Shown here piece by piece: positions 8,686 to 17,050 of a stretch of DNA of 64,000 nucleotides. A program made the position numbers and the translations under genes. Source of the stretch: Candidatus Zhuqueibacterota bacterium. Its GTDB lineage: Bacteria; Zhuqueibacterota; Zhuqueibacteria; Zhuqueibacterales; Geothermadaptataceae. The notes under the pieces were generated by a model. It ran no database searches. It had not been told where the DNA came from and saw only the letters and a program-made list of their open reading frames with translations. The first letter of the stretch is position 1. The number at the start of each line of letters is the position of its first letter. Location: NCBI GenBank assembly GCA_030950365.1, contig JAUZRQ010000001.1, positions 1 to 64,000 on the forward strand. The letters are read 5' to 3'.

Positions 8686-9195
8686 AGGTACCCGTACCCA
8701 TTCTCAAAACAGATGCATCGTTTATCCATTTGAGTATCTAAGCAAACAACCTGCAAAGATAACAGCACTTCACCTCCCAGTTTAATTTGAGGGAGGAAAT
8801 TCCGTTCATTTCTGAAGCTGTCCTGCCCCCGTAGGCCTAGCCTAACCAAAATTGGCACACCACAAGACTAGCGAATCTGGTAATGCAACAGTAGCTAAAG
8901 ACAGAATGGCGACAGTCATTACACCTGTCACGCAAAAAAGACACATCGATATGCTTTTATTTCTTGGTTTTACCACAACGAAATTTTGGTCTATTAAAAA
9001 ATAGATAATTATGTTGCTTTTGTTTAATCATTTTATTGAACATTGTTTCCTTTCGGTTCAAAATAATCCAGAATGGTTACTAATCGATCAGCATTTTGAA
9101 TACAATTTAGCACAATCGTGTTTCATTTAAAATTTAATGAAACATCAGTTGTTGTAACTTTTTAAAAAACAAAGTACAAAGCCGAGATGCTTTAG
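8686..9195. other. Intergenic region, A+T-rich, no gene seen
   Basis: About 510 bases between the penicillin-binding protein gene and the first flagellar-regulatory promoter. The composition shifts from G+C-rich to A+T-rich at about 8.7 kb. A short inverted repeat (CCTCCC/GGGAGG near 8775-8796) is present without a T run. No RNA gene or open frame of interest is seen. Confidence 0.6.
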
Positions 9196-9211
9196 TGGCA
9201 TTATAATTGCT
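9196..9211 (+). promoter_or_regulatory. Sigma-54 promoter for flagellar regulator operon
   Basis: TGGCATTATAATTGCT carries GG at 9197-9198 and GC at 9209-9210 with the obligatory 10-base spacing, and agrees with the TGGCAY-N5-TTGCW consensus. Expected start of transcription is near 9222. It precedes the small CxC protein, the sensor kinase and the sigma-54 activator, which may therefore be autoregulated. Confidence 0.8.
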
Positions 9212-9273
9212 TAAATGCAGATACGGAGAAGTAGCGCTATTATCCATTGATCCATTGCAATCAAGGGCTGACT

Positions 9274-9543
9274 ATGGACGACCAGTTTATCGATTTCGCC
9301 AAAGTGCTTGCGGCAAGACAGCTGAAAGCCAGAAAGAAAGGTACGATTTTCAAGAGCGACGAGATCCGGCCGGCCGACAGGAAGCGGATTATCGGCGACA
9401 CCCGAGAGACGACGCCTGCGATTGCTCCCATCTTTGATGATAACCAGGAAATTCAAGGAGTTGTGGTCACCTGTAGCTGTGGACAGAAAATTCATGTCTA
9501 TTTTGAATATCAAGAAGCATCGAGCGGACCTGAACAACCATAA
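9274..9543 (+). CDS. Small CSCG-motif protein, first gene of regulator operon
   Basis: Not recognised. An 89-residue hydrophilic protein with a basic N-terminal half and a C-terminal beta-like segment around VVVTCSCGQKIHVYFEYQ; the Cys-x-Cys-Gly pair could bind a metal only together with another chain. The ATG at 9274 is preferred over an in-frame TTG at 9247, as the latter would leave little room for a leader. It is directly behind the sigma-54 promoter, and its 3' end overlaps the sensor kinase gene, so the three genes are probably one regulatory unit. Confidence 0.65.
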   Translation: MDDQFIDFAKVLAARQLKARKKGTIFKSDEIRPADRKRIIGDTRETTPAIAPIFDDNQEIQGVVVTCSCGQKIHVYFEYQEASSGPEQP

Positions 9544-10792
9544 GGTCCCGGCTATTTCTGGCCGGTCCAAGACGCTTAAAAAAGATTTAAAGACCTACAG
9601 CCAGATCATCCGACAGTTTACCGAAACGGTCGCCAATCTGGAAGAGGCTTACTCGCGACTTCAACAGCGGGTCGAAGAGCTCACCCTGGAGCTTCGCAAG
9701 AAAAGCTTTGAGCTGCGGCTGGAGAAGCATCAAAAAAGCAACATTCGTAGCTTTCTGGATTACGTATTGCTCAGTATGAATTCAGGCGTCATAGCCATCG
9801 ACAAAGAGGGCCGGATCACGGTCTTCAACCGGGCGGCAGAAACCATTACTGGTATTCACCGGCGGGAAGCGCTCGGCCGACATTATGCGGAGGTTCGGGA
9901 ACGGTTGGGATTTTCTCAAAATCCGCTCACCGCTTTGCAACACACGGAAGAATACATTGGCCTTGAAGGCCGTATCATCCAAAATCAGGCGTCCAATAAC
10001 GGGGACGTGAGGCATGTTCGGCGTTCAGTGACCCTCATTCGCGACAATGCCGGTCGTATTATGGGTGCCATGGAAATCATCGAAGACATTACGGAATTCA
10101 AGCGGCTTCACAAGGAATATCAGAAGGCCAGCAATCTGAACGCGTTGGGCGATATGGCCCGGCAATTTGCCCACAAGATCCGCAATCCTTTGGGCGGCAT
10201 CATGGGCTTTGCCGCGTTACTGAAGCGCGATTTTGACGAGGAAGATCCGCGGCGGATTTATGTGACTAAAATTCTCGAAGGCGCTTCCAAGCTGGACAAG
10301 TACATTTCCGATTTGCTGCTGTTTGCCCGGCCCATGAAACCAAAGCTGCAGCGGTATGAAATTCACGATTTGCTACAAAAAAACCTGCGCATCTCGGCCT
10401 CGCGTATGCAGCAGCCGCGGCGTTACGAATTCATCGAACATCCGCAGCCGCTGTTCTTGACATTGGACACGGATTTGTTTGCTGAAATTGTGAGCCACAT
10501 GCAGGAATTCCTGCATTTTTGGGCTCATAAGCACGAGCCGGTAACCGTACAGGTACAAGGACAGCCAGAGAAACACAGCGCAACGATTTCTTTTACATTT
10601 AAATTGATTAACAGTAGTCATGAACTTAAACTTAAAAAAGAGGAAGAAGCCACAGGAAGTTTCTTGTCTCAGGAAGAGGGGCTGTCTCTGGCAATCGTCA
10701 AACGGTTGACCGAGATTTTGGATGGCGTTTTTGTAATTTCAACCCAGCAGGATGGATTCATTGAAATTCGGTTGATATTTGCGATGAATTGA
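9494..10792 (+). CDS. PAS-domain sensor kinase, FlrB/FleS-like, with degenerate ATPase domain
   Basis: Cytoplasmic histidine-kinase-like protein placed before an NtrC-family flagellar activator, as FlrB/FleS precede FlrC/FleR. Order: N-terminal coiled coil (residues about 35-80), PAS domain (about 90-205, with SGVIAIDKEGRITVFNRAAE), and a dimerisation/phosphotransfer helix with FAHKIRNPLGGI (His near residue 227). The C-terminal part should be an HATPase, but the N box lacks the Asn pair (it reads IVSHMQEFLHFWAH) and no DxGxG G1 box is found; only a G2-like EEGLSLAIVKRL remains. ATP binding is therefore doubtful. The start is uncertain: ATG 9494 lies inside the previous gene, and a frame open to 9422 exists. 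Confidence 0.75.
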   Translation: MSILNIKKHRADLNNHKVPAISGRSKTLKKDLKTYSQIIRQFTETVANLEEAYSRLQQRVEELTLELRKKSFELRLEKHQKSNIRSFLDYVLLSMNSGVIAIDKEGRITVFNRAAETITGIHRREALGRHYAEVRERLGFSQNPLTALQHTEEYIGLEGRIIQNQASNNGDVRHVRRSVTLIRDNAGRIMGAMEIIEDITEFKRLHKEYQKASNLNALGDMARQFAHKIRNPLGGIMGFAALLKRDFDEEDPRRIYVTKILEGASKLDKYISDLLLFARPMKPKLQRYEIHDLLQKNLRISASRMQQPRRYEFIEHPQPLFLTLDTDLFAEIVSHMQEFLHFWAHKHEPVTVQVQGQPEKHSATISFTFKLINSSHELKLKKEEEATGSFLSQEEGLSLAIVKRLTEILDGVFVISTQQDGFIEIRLIFAMN

Positions 10793-10863
10793 TTTTTGAT
10801 TCTGACTAAAAATGGGCTTTCTAAAAATTATACTGCATCTTTGAACTAGCATCGAGGAGAGGG

Positions 10864-12273
10864 ATGGATAAGAAACATCGAGTTTTGATCGTGGATGATG
10901 AACCTCTCATTTTGGATCTTTTGAAAGAGACGCTGAAACGACGCTCGTTTGACGTGAATTTGGTGGACAGGGGGAAAGTTGCGTTAAAAACACTGGAATC
11001 GAGCCATTTTGATTTAATTATCACCGACGTTAAGCTGCCCGATGTGAATGGGATGGATATTTTGCGGCGGGCTAAAAAATTGCCGGATAGTCCGGGTGTG
11101 ATTATGATCACTGCCTATGGTACTATCAAGCACGCCGTGGAGGCGATGAAAGAGGGGGCTTTCGATTATATCACCAAGCCGTTCGAAATTGATGAGCTGG
11201 AAATCACTCTGGACCGGTTTTTTCGCGTGAAACGGCTTGAGCGCGAGGTTGATGTGCTTCGTCGGCACATTCAAGATGAATTTTCGCTGGAAGGAATCAT
11301 TGGTAAAAGCGCAGTCATGCAGCAAGTATTTGAGGCCATTCAGATGGTAGCTGGGACCAACAGCACAGTCCTCATCCGCGGTGAAAGTGGTACCGGCAAG
11401 GAAATGGTGGCCCGGGCGATTCATGCGCTGAGTCCTCGTAAAAAAGGCCCCTTCGTGCGCATGAACTGCGCTGCCCTGCCAGAAACTTTGGTGGATACAG
11501 AGCTATTCGGGCATGAAAAAGGTGCTTTCACAGGGGCCGTGGGCAGAAAGGATGGCCGCTTCAAAGCCGCGCACAAAGGCACTATCCTACTGGATGAAAT
11601 CTCGGAAATGGGTTTTCACCTCCAGGCTAAACTCCTGCGTGTGTTGCAGGAAAAGGAAGTGGCGCCGATTGGCAGCAACAAAACCGAACGTGTGGACGTG
11701 CGTATTCTGGCTACCACGAATCAGCCTCTGGAAGAGTGGGTTAAGCAAGGTAAATTCCGCGAGGACCTGTTTTACCGCCTGAACGTGGTGCCAATTATTC
11801 TGCCTCCTCTGCGCGACCGTAAAGAGGATATTCCGCTGCTAGTACAGCATTTTGTGGAAAAAATCTGTGCTATTAATGGACTACCCAAAAAGGAGATCGA
11901 TAAGGACGTTTACAAATTGCTACAGGAATATGATTGGCCGGGCAACATCCGGCAGCTCGAAAATGCGATCGAACGGGCACTGGTTATCAACAAAGGGGAT
12001 GTGCTGATGCCTGGCCATTTTTGGTTTCTTAAGAAAGAAATGCAAAAAATCGCCGGTCCCACGGCGAATTGCAAGCTGGCAGGAGTCAACCTGCGAGAAC
12101 TGGAAAAAAAAGCAATTTTAGATACTTTAGCCAAAAACAGAGGCAACCGTACTAAAACGGCGCAGGAACTGGGGATCAGCGTGCGCACTCTGCGCAACAA
12201 ACTTAAGGAATACCGGGAAAATAACGAAGTGCCTGAAGAATATATTATCTGGGTATATGAGTCTAAAGATTAA
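10864..12273 (+). CDS. Sigma-54 dependent response regulator (FlrC/FleR-like)
   Basis: NtrC-family activator, 469 residues, that would drive sigma-54 flagellar promoters. Receiver domain at residues about 5-120 with the acidic pair VDDE, phospho-acceptor Asp in LIITDVKLP, and Lys in ITKPFE. AAA+ domain with Walker A GESGTGKE (near residue 172), the sigma-54 contact loop GAFTGA (near 220), Walker B LLDEISEM, and an R-finger region. A Fis-type helix-turn-helix ends the protein (KTAQELGISVRTLRNKLKEY). A strong GAGGAGAGGG ribosome site precedes the ATG. The four sigma-54 promoters in this window are its likely targets. A strong terminator follows. Confidence 0.93.
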   Translation: MDKKHRVLIVDDEPLILDLLKETLKRRSFDVNLVDRGKVALKTLESSHFDLIITDVKLPDVNGMDILRRAKKLPDSPGVIMITAYGTIKHAVEAMKEGAFDYITKPFEIDELEITLDRFFRVKRLEREVDVLRRHIQDEFSLEGIIGKSAVMQQVFEAIQMVAGTNSTVLIRGESGTGKEMVARAIHALSPRKKGPFVRMNCAALPETLVDTELFGHEKGAFTGAVGRKDGRFKAAHKGTILLDEISEMGFHLQAKLLRVLQEKEVAPIGSNKTERVDVRILATTNQPLEEWVKQGKFREDLFYRLNVVPIILPPLRDRKEDIPLLVQHFVEKICAINGLPKKEIDKDVYKLLQEYDWPGNIRQLENAIERALVINKGDVLMPGHFWFLKKEMQKIAGPTANCKLAGVNLRELEKKAILDTLAKNRGNRTKTAQELGISVRTLRNKLKEYRENNEVPEEYIIWVYESKD

Positions 12274-12308
12274 TCATTGAATTGATTTCTTGATTTGTGC
12301 TTTTTTTA

Positions 12309-12348
12309 AGAGGCTTCGTTGTATCCTAAACGAGGCCTCTTTTTTTTT
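12309..12348 (+). terminator. Rho-independent terminator after the sigma-54 activator
   Basis: Arms 12309-12320 and 12329-12340 pair over 12 positions with one mismatch, with an 8-base loop, followed by eight T at 12341-12348. Confidence 0.9.
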
Positions 12349-12366
12349 GATATAGCGGTTTGAATT

Positions 12367-12393
12367 TAAAGAGAATGTCATAATAGCCGAATG
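12367..12393 (+). promoter_or_regulatory. Sigma-28 (FliA) type promoter
   Basis: TAAAGAGA at 12367-12374, 11 bases, then GCCGAATG at 12386-12393; the TAAAG and GCCGA cores and the spacing fit the TAAAGTTT-N11-GCCGATAA consensus. It lies about 50 bases before the response-regulator gene and after a terminator, so it is the likely promoter for the following four genes. FliA is encoded at 42812. Confidence 0.65.
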
Positions 12394-12441
12394 TTTTATT
12401 GAACCTCTTATCATGATTGATAATAAATAGGGAACAAACGT

Positions 12442-13362
12442 ATGGCACTTGAAGAACCAACCACAAAATCCATTGCTGAAAAAACGATAGACACGCAAGC
12501 TGAAGGCTCTAAGAATGAAGAGACGGAAAATGATGAGTCACAAGCTCAGGGTGACGTGTCGCAAAAGCATGAAGAGGGAGGAAATTCAGCAGATAGTAAT
12601 AGTATAAAAAAAGAAGATATCGATAAGTGGAAAATTAAGAAAATCCTGTTGATTGAGGATGATCTCGTTACACAAAGATTGATTTCGACAATTCTCAGCA
12701 AAAAGGGATACGATGTCAAGGTTGCCGAAAATGGGCAGATCGCTTTGCAGAAATTGAAATCATTCGACCCCGATTTATTCATCATGGATTTAAATATGCC
12801 GATCATGGATGGGACGGAATTGCTTAAACATCTTCGCAAAGAAAAAAAATATTTATTAAAACCAATCATTGTATTGACGTCGCAGCGGGATAAAGATTCG
12901 ATTGTAAAGGTAGCAACATACGGAATCGATAGCTACATGGCTAAGCCAGTGAAATTGGATTTGCTCGATCAAAAATTGGCAGAGTTTAGTCGCCCGGAGA
13001 CGATAATAAAACGGTTGGTAAACCTCAAAAAATTGATTGGTCGTCAAATCAATCGAATTGACGCGCAGAAAAAAAGTCTGAAAGCTCAGCTTCGTGTAAA
13101 ACAAGAAGAATGGGGAGAGGAGGAAAAACAGTTGTTGGCTAGAATAGCCCGTTTGAAAAACGCTCCTAAAAATCCTGTAAATACCATACGTCTCAAAGAT
13201 TTGAAAAGTAAACTTGCCAAAGAAAAATTAGCCTATCAGACCTGGCAACAGCAAATGAATCATGCATTGCAAAAGTTAAAAGATGAAAAAAAACGACTTG
13301 ATGAAGATTTGAAAAATGTCACCGAAATGCTGGACACCCTAAATCAAGGTCAAGCGAAATAG
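12442..13362 (+). CDS. Response regulator with acidic N-terminus and C-terminal coiled coil
   Basis: 306 residues in three parts. Residues 1-65 are acidic and low in hydrophobics, probably disordered. Residues about 66-185 are a receiver domain: KILLIEDD, phospho-acceptor Asp in FIMDLNMPIMDG, Thr/Ser in IVLTSQ, Lys in YMAKPVKLD. Residues about 186-306 are Lys/Glu-rich heptad-type sequence forming a long coiled coil. There is no DNA-binding or enzyme output domain. The output is thus likely by protein contact. First gene behind a sigma-28-like promoter; 8 bases before the HEAT gene. Codons are visibly A+T-rich compared with the genes at 1-8.7 kb. Confidence 0.8.
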   Translation: MALEEPTTKSIAEKTIDTQAEGSKNEETENDESQAQGDVSQKHEEGGNSADSNSIKKEDIDKWKIKKILLIEDDLVTQRLISTILSKKGYDVKVAENGQIALQKLKSFDPDLFIMDLNMPIMDGTELLKHLRKEKKYLLKPIIVLTSQRDKDSIVKVATYGIDSYMAKPVKLDLLDQKLAEFSRPETIIKRLVNLKKLIGRQINRIDAQKKSLKAQLRVKQEEWGEEEKQLLARIARLKNAPKNPVNTIRLKDLKSKLAKEKLAYQTWQQQMNHALQKLKDEKKRLDEDLKNVTEMLDTLNQGQAK

Positions 13363-13370
13363 ATAAGTCG

Positions 13371-15323
13371 ATGATTCTTTCTAAACAAAATCATGAAGAT
13401 GATATTACAAAGCAACATTTAAATGCTATTCGACAAGCAAAATCCACCATTGAAAAGCAAAACGCCCTACAGGATTTATTGCAATGTTATGGTGAAGATA
13501 GCGCAGCATTGCTTGTAACTTTGCTGGAAGATAGGGATGATGAAATAAGATCTATTGCTTTTCATGGTCTAAGTTTGGTGCCTTCCGAGAAATCGGCTGT
13601 TCTTCTCGCCACTTTCCTCGCTCATACAGATCTTCATGTTAGAAATCTTGTTGCAGAATTGCTTGTTCAATACAAAGCCATGGCTGTGCCAGCGTTACTT
13701 CGTTGTCTAAGCAACCCTAATAAAAAGGTGCGCAAGTTTGCCATTGATATACTCGGCCTCATTGGCGACCTAACAGTCACACCTGAGCTGGCAATATTGC
13801 TTGATAAAGAACAAGAGCCCATTGTTCAAGTGGCGATAGCAGAAGCGTTGGGAAACTTAAGGGCAGCGGAAGCTGTTGAGCTGCTAATGAGGCATATAGA
13901 CAGCTGTCCGGGAATGGCGCCGGTTGTTATTGATGCTTTGGGAAAGATAAATACCCAAAAATCTATCGGTTTTTTGCTTGAGGTGCTACAGAGAAACGAT
14001 TTCTATTTATCACTTTTTAGTCTCGAAGCGTTATCAAACGCATTCTATCCTGAGATCATTGATACTTTAGTAGAGAGGTACAAACGGATTCATCCTGAAT
14101 TGAAGACAAATTTTTTTAAAACCCTTTGTTCGATTTACCAAAAGTTGGATCCACCTCCAGCATCGAAGATTAACTTCTATCGCTTCAAAGATGATATTCT
14201 AAAAATCTTAAAGGAAACCGAAAATATTCAAGTGTTTTCTTCAATTTTTAACTCCTTGCCGGACGATTTTATTATTAAGATGTTTGTTCAGGTCTTGGAG
14301 TTATTGAATCACCAGAATCAAGATATTAATTATTTTGTCATTGAACGCTTAAAGCGGTTAGATAAAACCGAAATTCTAATTAAGCTTGATCAATACCTTG
14401 ATAGTATTTCAGCCCGTGGACATTTGGCCTTACTGAATTTGATTGGGGATTGCGATCTCGTTTGCGCGGAAAACATATTAAAAAAATTGGGTAATTCTCC
14501 AATTCCGGAGATTCGAAGAGTTGTGGCAGAAGTAGCGTCTGTATTTAATGGGGCTGAATTTGACTATATACTAATCCAGTTGGCTAACGATTCCGTTCAA
14601 TTAGTGAGGGAATCGGCCTACTTAGCCTTATCAGACCGTGCTTATTATGACCTCATTCCCATATTTGAAAAAGGCTTAGAAAGCCAGGTTCATAGCATCT
14701 TTCAAGTGAGTTTACATACCCTCGCCAGGCTAAGTCCAGGACTATTATACAATCATTTAGAAAAATGGCTTTCGGTAAATGATGGTGAACGACTTTTAAT
14801 GTTTCTCTCCTATATGCCTGAGAATTTCTTTCTTTCTAAACCCTTTTTAAAAACCCTTTTAGAGCATGTGAATATGAAAATTCGTATGTATGCCATACAT
14901 GCTTTTGAAACCATTAGTGAAGAGGTTGTACAGGATTGGATTGCAGCAGGGCAAGAGGATAAGCATCCAGATGTTCGCTTAGTTGCTCTCCGTGCTCAAA
15001 TTCGACAAAATGCGGCACGTGCAAAAGTGGCCATCTCCAGGGCATTGGACGACCAAGATTGTAGAATACAAGAGGTTGCTCTTGAAGCTACCAAACAGCT
15101 TTGTTTAACGGAAATGCTCCCCCAAATATATTCGCTACTCGGTTCATCCGATCGAAAAGTTCAGCTGAAAGCAGTGCAAGTGATTCAAGAATTGGGAGGG
15201 GCTAAAGGGATAACCAAAGCCAGGGAGCGTCTTTATAATTATGGCGAGAATGCAGATAACATCATTTCACTTGCCACTGACCAAAATTTATTTTCAGTAT
15301 TAAATCCGGATGAGGCCCAATGA
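13371..15323 (+). CDS. HEAT-repeat protein, 650 residues
   Basis: A long alpha-solenoid of HEAT-like repeats over nearly the whole length; repeats are clearest at residues about 50-200 (LVTLLEDRDDEIRSIAFHGL, LLRCLSNPNKKVRKFAIDIL) and again near 500-620 (LLGSSDRKVQLKAVQVIQEL). No enzyme motif, signal peptide or membrane segment. Such solenoids act as protein scaffolds. It lies between a receiver-coiled coil protein and a CheY-like protein with near-zero spacing, so a scaffold for signalling proteins is plausible, but this is inference. A+T-rich codon use like its neighbours. Weak ribosome binding site at the start. Confidence 0.8.
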   Translation: MILSKQNHEDDITKQHLNAIRQAKSTIEKQNALQDLLQCYGEDSAALLVTLLEDRDDEIRSIAFHGLSLVPSEKSAVLLATFLAHTDLHVRNLVAELLVQYKAMAVPALLRCLSNPNKKVRKFAIDILGLIGDLTVTPELAILLDKEQEPIVQVAIAEALGNLRAAEAVELLMRHIDSCPGMAPVVIDALGKINTQKSIGFLLEVLQRNDFYLSLFSLEALSNAFYPEIIDTLVERYKRIHPELKTNFFKTLCSIYQKLDPPPASKINFYRFKDDILKILKETENIQVFSSIFNSLPDDFIIKMFVQVLELLNHQNQDINYFVIERLKRLDKTEILIKLDQYLDSISARGHLALLNLIGDCDLVCAENILKKLGNSPIPEIRRVVAEVASVFNGAEFDYILIQLANDSVQLVRESAYLALSDRAYYDLIPIFEKGLESQVHSIFQVSLHTLARLSPGLLYNHLEKWLSVNDGERLLMFLSYMPENFFLSKPFLKTLLEHVNMKIRMYAIHAFETISEEVVQDWIAAGQEDKHPDVRLVALRAQIRQNAARAKVAISRALDDQDCRIQEVALEATKQLCLTEMLPQIYSLLGSSDRKVQLKAVQVIQELGGAKGITKARERLYNYGENADNIISLATDQNLFSVLNPDEAQ

Positions 15324-15327
15324 AACC

Positions 15328-15714
15328 ATGCAAAAAACGATTCTAATTGTCGATGACTCGGCCACAATTCGAAAATTGGTACGCCTGGTGATTGAATCGA
15401 TGGGCCACCATACAATCGAAGCGTCGGATGGCTTAGAGGCTTTATCAATACTTACTCATACCCGGTTAGATATGCTTATCACTAACCTGAATATGCCGAA
15501 TCTTGATGGTTTTCAACTTATTCAACAGGTACGTAAAAAATATCATAAACAAAATTTGCCTATTCTTATTTTAAGCAGTGAAGAGGAGCCTGAAATAGTT
15601 GAAAGGGGGTTTAACGCTGGGGCTAATGTCTATCTTTATAAACCTCTAATTCCGTGGCAGTTGCGACAGGAAATGAATAAAATTTTTACACAAGCGAAGT
15701 TAGGCCGTGATTGA
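15328..15714 (+). CDS. CheY-like single receiver protein lacking the phospho-acceptor Asp
   Basis: A stand-alone receiver domain of 128 residues with strong CheY likeness: acidic pair Asp9-Asp10 in LIVDDSATIRKLV, ITNLNMPNLDGFQL, and Lys in LYKPL. The position of Asp57 of E. coli CheY is Asn here (Asn53, codon AAC at 15484-15486), so ordinary acyl-phosphate formation is not expected. The ATG at 15328 is chosen just after the HEAT gene stop; another in-frame ATG at 15310 overlaps that gene. Next gene is a CheZ-like phosphatase. It may be a constitutive or decoy CheY. Confidence 0.85.
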   Translation: MQKTILIVDDSATIRKLVRLVIESMGHHTIEASDGLEALSILTHTRLDMLITNLNMPNLDGFQLIQQVRKKYHKQNLPILILSSEEEPEIVERGFNAGANVYLYKPLIPWQLRQEMNKIFTQAKLGRD

Positions 15715-15765
15715 AACATTGCAACTCCCCTGGGCTAATCTATTTATTAATTAGGGAAGACTATC

Positions 15766-16650
15766 ATGAGCCAAATAGATCTACAGAAAATATTAAATCA
15801 AATTGAGGAAATTCAAGCACTTTTTGTATTTGTTCAACGTGTGATTCCTTATCTTGAGGAAATAATTCGATTTGTTCAAGAAACAACACCATTGATGGAA
15901 GAAGTCAGCCAAAGTATTTTGGAATCTTCCAAAAAAATGCCAACAGCCGTGGCTGAACTGGATAAAGTATCTTCAACCACTGAAAGTGCGGCTTCCGATA
16001 TGCTTGACGGCATTGAACGTATGTTAGATACAATTAATAATTCCATAAGCTTGATTGACCAAATCAATGAATTTGAAAAAGAACGACTCATGAAAGAAAA
16101 AGCGCTTGTACTTAAATTGGCGGAGACTCTGGATGGCATTGAAGAAACACAGGCGGCCAATGTCAAACAAGCACTCGATGATTTTTATGAAGAATATCTG
16201 GCCAAAAACTGCTTGCAAAAATTGCGTCAAAATATCTTTTGTTTACAAAATGATGCTTACGAAATTATGAATTCATTGCAAATTCAGGATATCACCACGC
16301 AACAAATTATGGCTGCTAATGATCTCATCGAATCTGTACAATCAAAGTTGGTCGCGCTTACCAATCGTCTATCTTTTCTTTTCTCAGCGTCTTTTAATGT
16401 AGATTCCAGCCAAGTGAAGATTCCTGCCTCTATGAGTTTTAATACAATGCATTCCATTCAAGATATTAACAATGATGCTCCTGGGAAAACTGTGGAGACT
16501 CATGATTCGGAGGTCAGTACAAATGAGCATCCGAATGTCGATAAAATTATAAAGCCTGCAGAAAATTCAACGTGCCCGGTAATCGTCACGAAAGAGAAAC
16601 AGAGAACCAATGATGTGAATATTGAACAAGATCATTTTTTGCAGGAATAA
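15766..16650 (+). CDS. cheZ: CheZ-like phosphatase
   Basis: Helical protein of 294 residues. The diagnostic segment is SLQIQDITTQQIMAAN, matching the CheZ active-site signature (Asp and Gln four residues apart in QDLTGQVI); here they are Asp175 and Gln179. The long N-terminal helical hairpin fits the CheZ four-helix bundle, and the acidic, low-complexity tail (about 210-294) fits the flexible CheY-binding tail, although a clear conserved C-terminal peptide is not seen. It would dephosphorylate CheY-P in the chemotaxis output. AGGGAAG ribosome site before the ATG. Last gene of the A+T-rich block. The CheZ call is good but the sequence is divergent. Confidence 0.7.
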   Translation: MSQIDLQKILNQIEEIQALFVFVQRVIPYLEEIIRFVQETTPLMEEVSQSILESSKKMPTAVAELDKVSSTTESAASDMLDGIERMLDTINNSISLIDQINEFEKERLMKEKALVLKLAETLDGIEETQAANVKQALDDFYEEYLAKNCLQKLRQNIFCLQNDAYEIMNSLQIQDITTQQIMAANDLIESVQSKLVALTNRLSFLFSASFNVDSSQVKIPASMSFNTMHSIQDINNDAPGKTVETHDSEVSTNEHPNVDKIIKPAENSTCPVIVTKEKQRTNDVNIEQDHFLQE

Positions 16651-16661
16651 CCACTGCAAAA
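16637..16661 (+). repeat. Hairpin over the end of the CheZ-like gene
   Basis: TTTTGCAG (16637-16644) and CTGCAAAA (16654-16661) are perfect arms with a 9-base loop that contains the stop codon. No T run follows directly, so termination is possible but weak. Confidence 0.35.
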
Positions 16662-17003
16662 CAATTTGATGGTGTTGTAGATAGAAATAGGCAGCTTGCT
16701 TTTGGACGGTTTTCAAAGATGATGTTGACCGTTTTGCATGTCGAAAAATGGGAACTGGCAGGAAAATTCAACCGCCCCGGGGCAACTCCTTCCCCCTTCT
16801 CCCTCATCTCTTCTCCCTATTTTCTTAACAATTTAAATTATGGCCAGAATTTCATAAAAGTGAACCCGAAGTCATCTTTTTTTTAGAACTCAATGGTCTG
16901 CTAAGCGAGTTATTCTTATTGAATTGAGCCGTTAAAAAATTGTCATTTGCTTAAGCTAATAAGCTAAGTTTTAAGTGCAAGCCCTCTTGCGAAAATTCTC
17001 CGT
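16651..17003. other. Intergenic region before the flgB operon
   Basis: About 350 bases without a gene. It starts with the hairpin described separately, has a pyrimidine-rich stretch near 16787-16827, and ends at the sigma-54 promoter. No other promoter could be supported. Confidence 0.6.
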
Positions 17004-17019
17004 TGGCATGCAGCTTGCA
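17004..17019 (+). promoter_or_regulatory. Sigma-54 promoter for the flgB operon
   Basis: TGGCATGCAGCTTGCA has GG at 17005-17006 and GC at 17017-17018, exact 10-base spacing. Transcription would start near 17030, giving a very short leader to the ribosome site of flgB. Confidence 0.85.
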
Positions 17020-17050
17020 ATTTGCCAACCTGAATAATCAGGAGGGTGTC

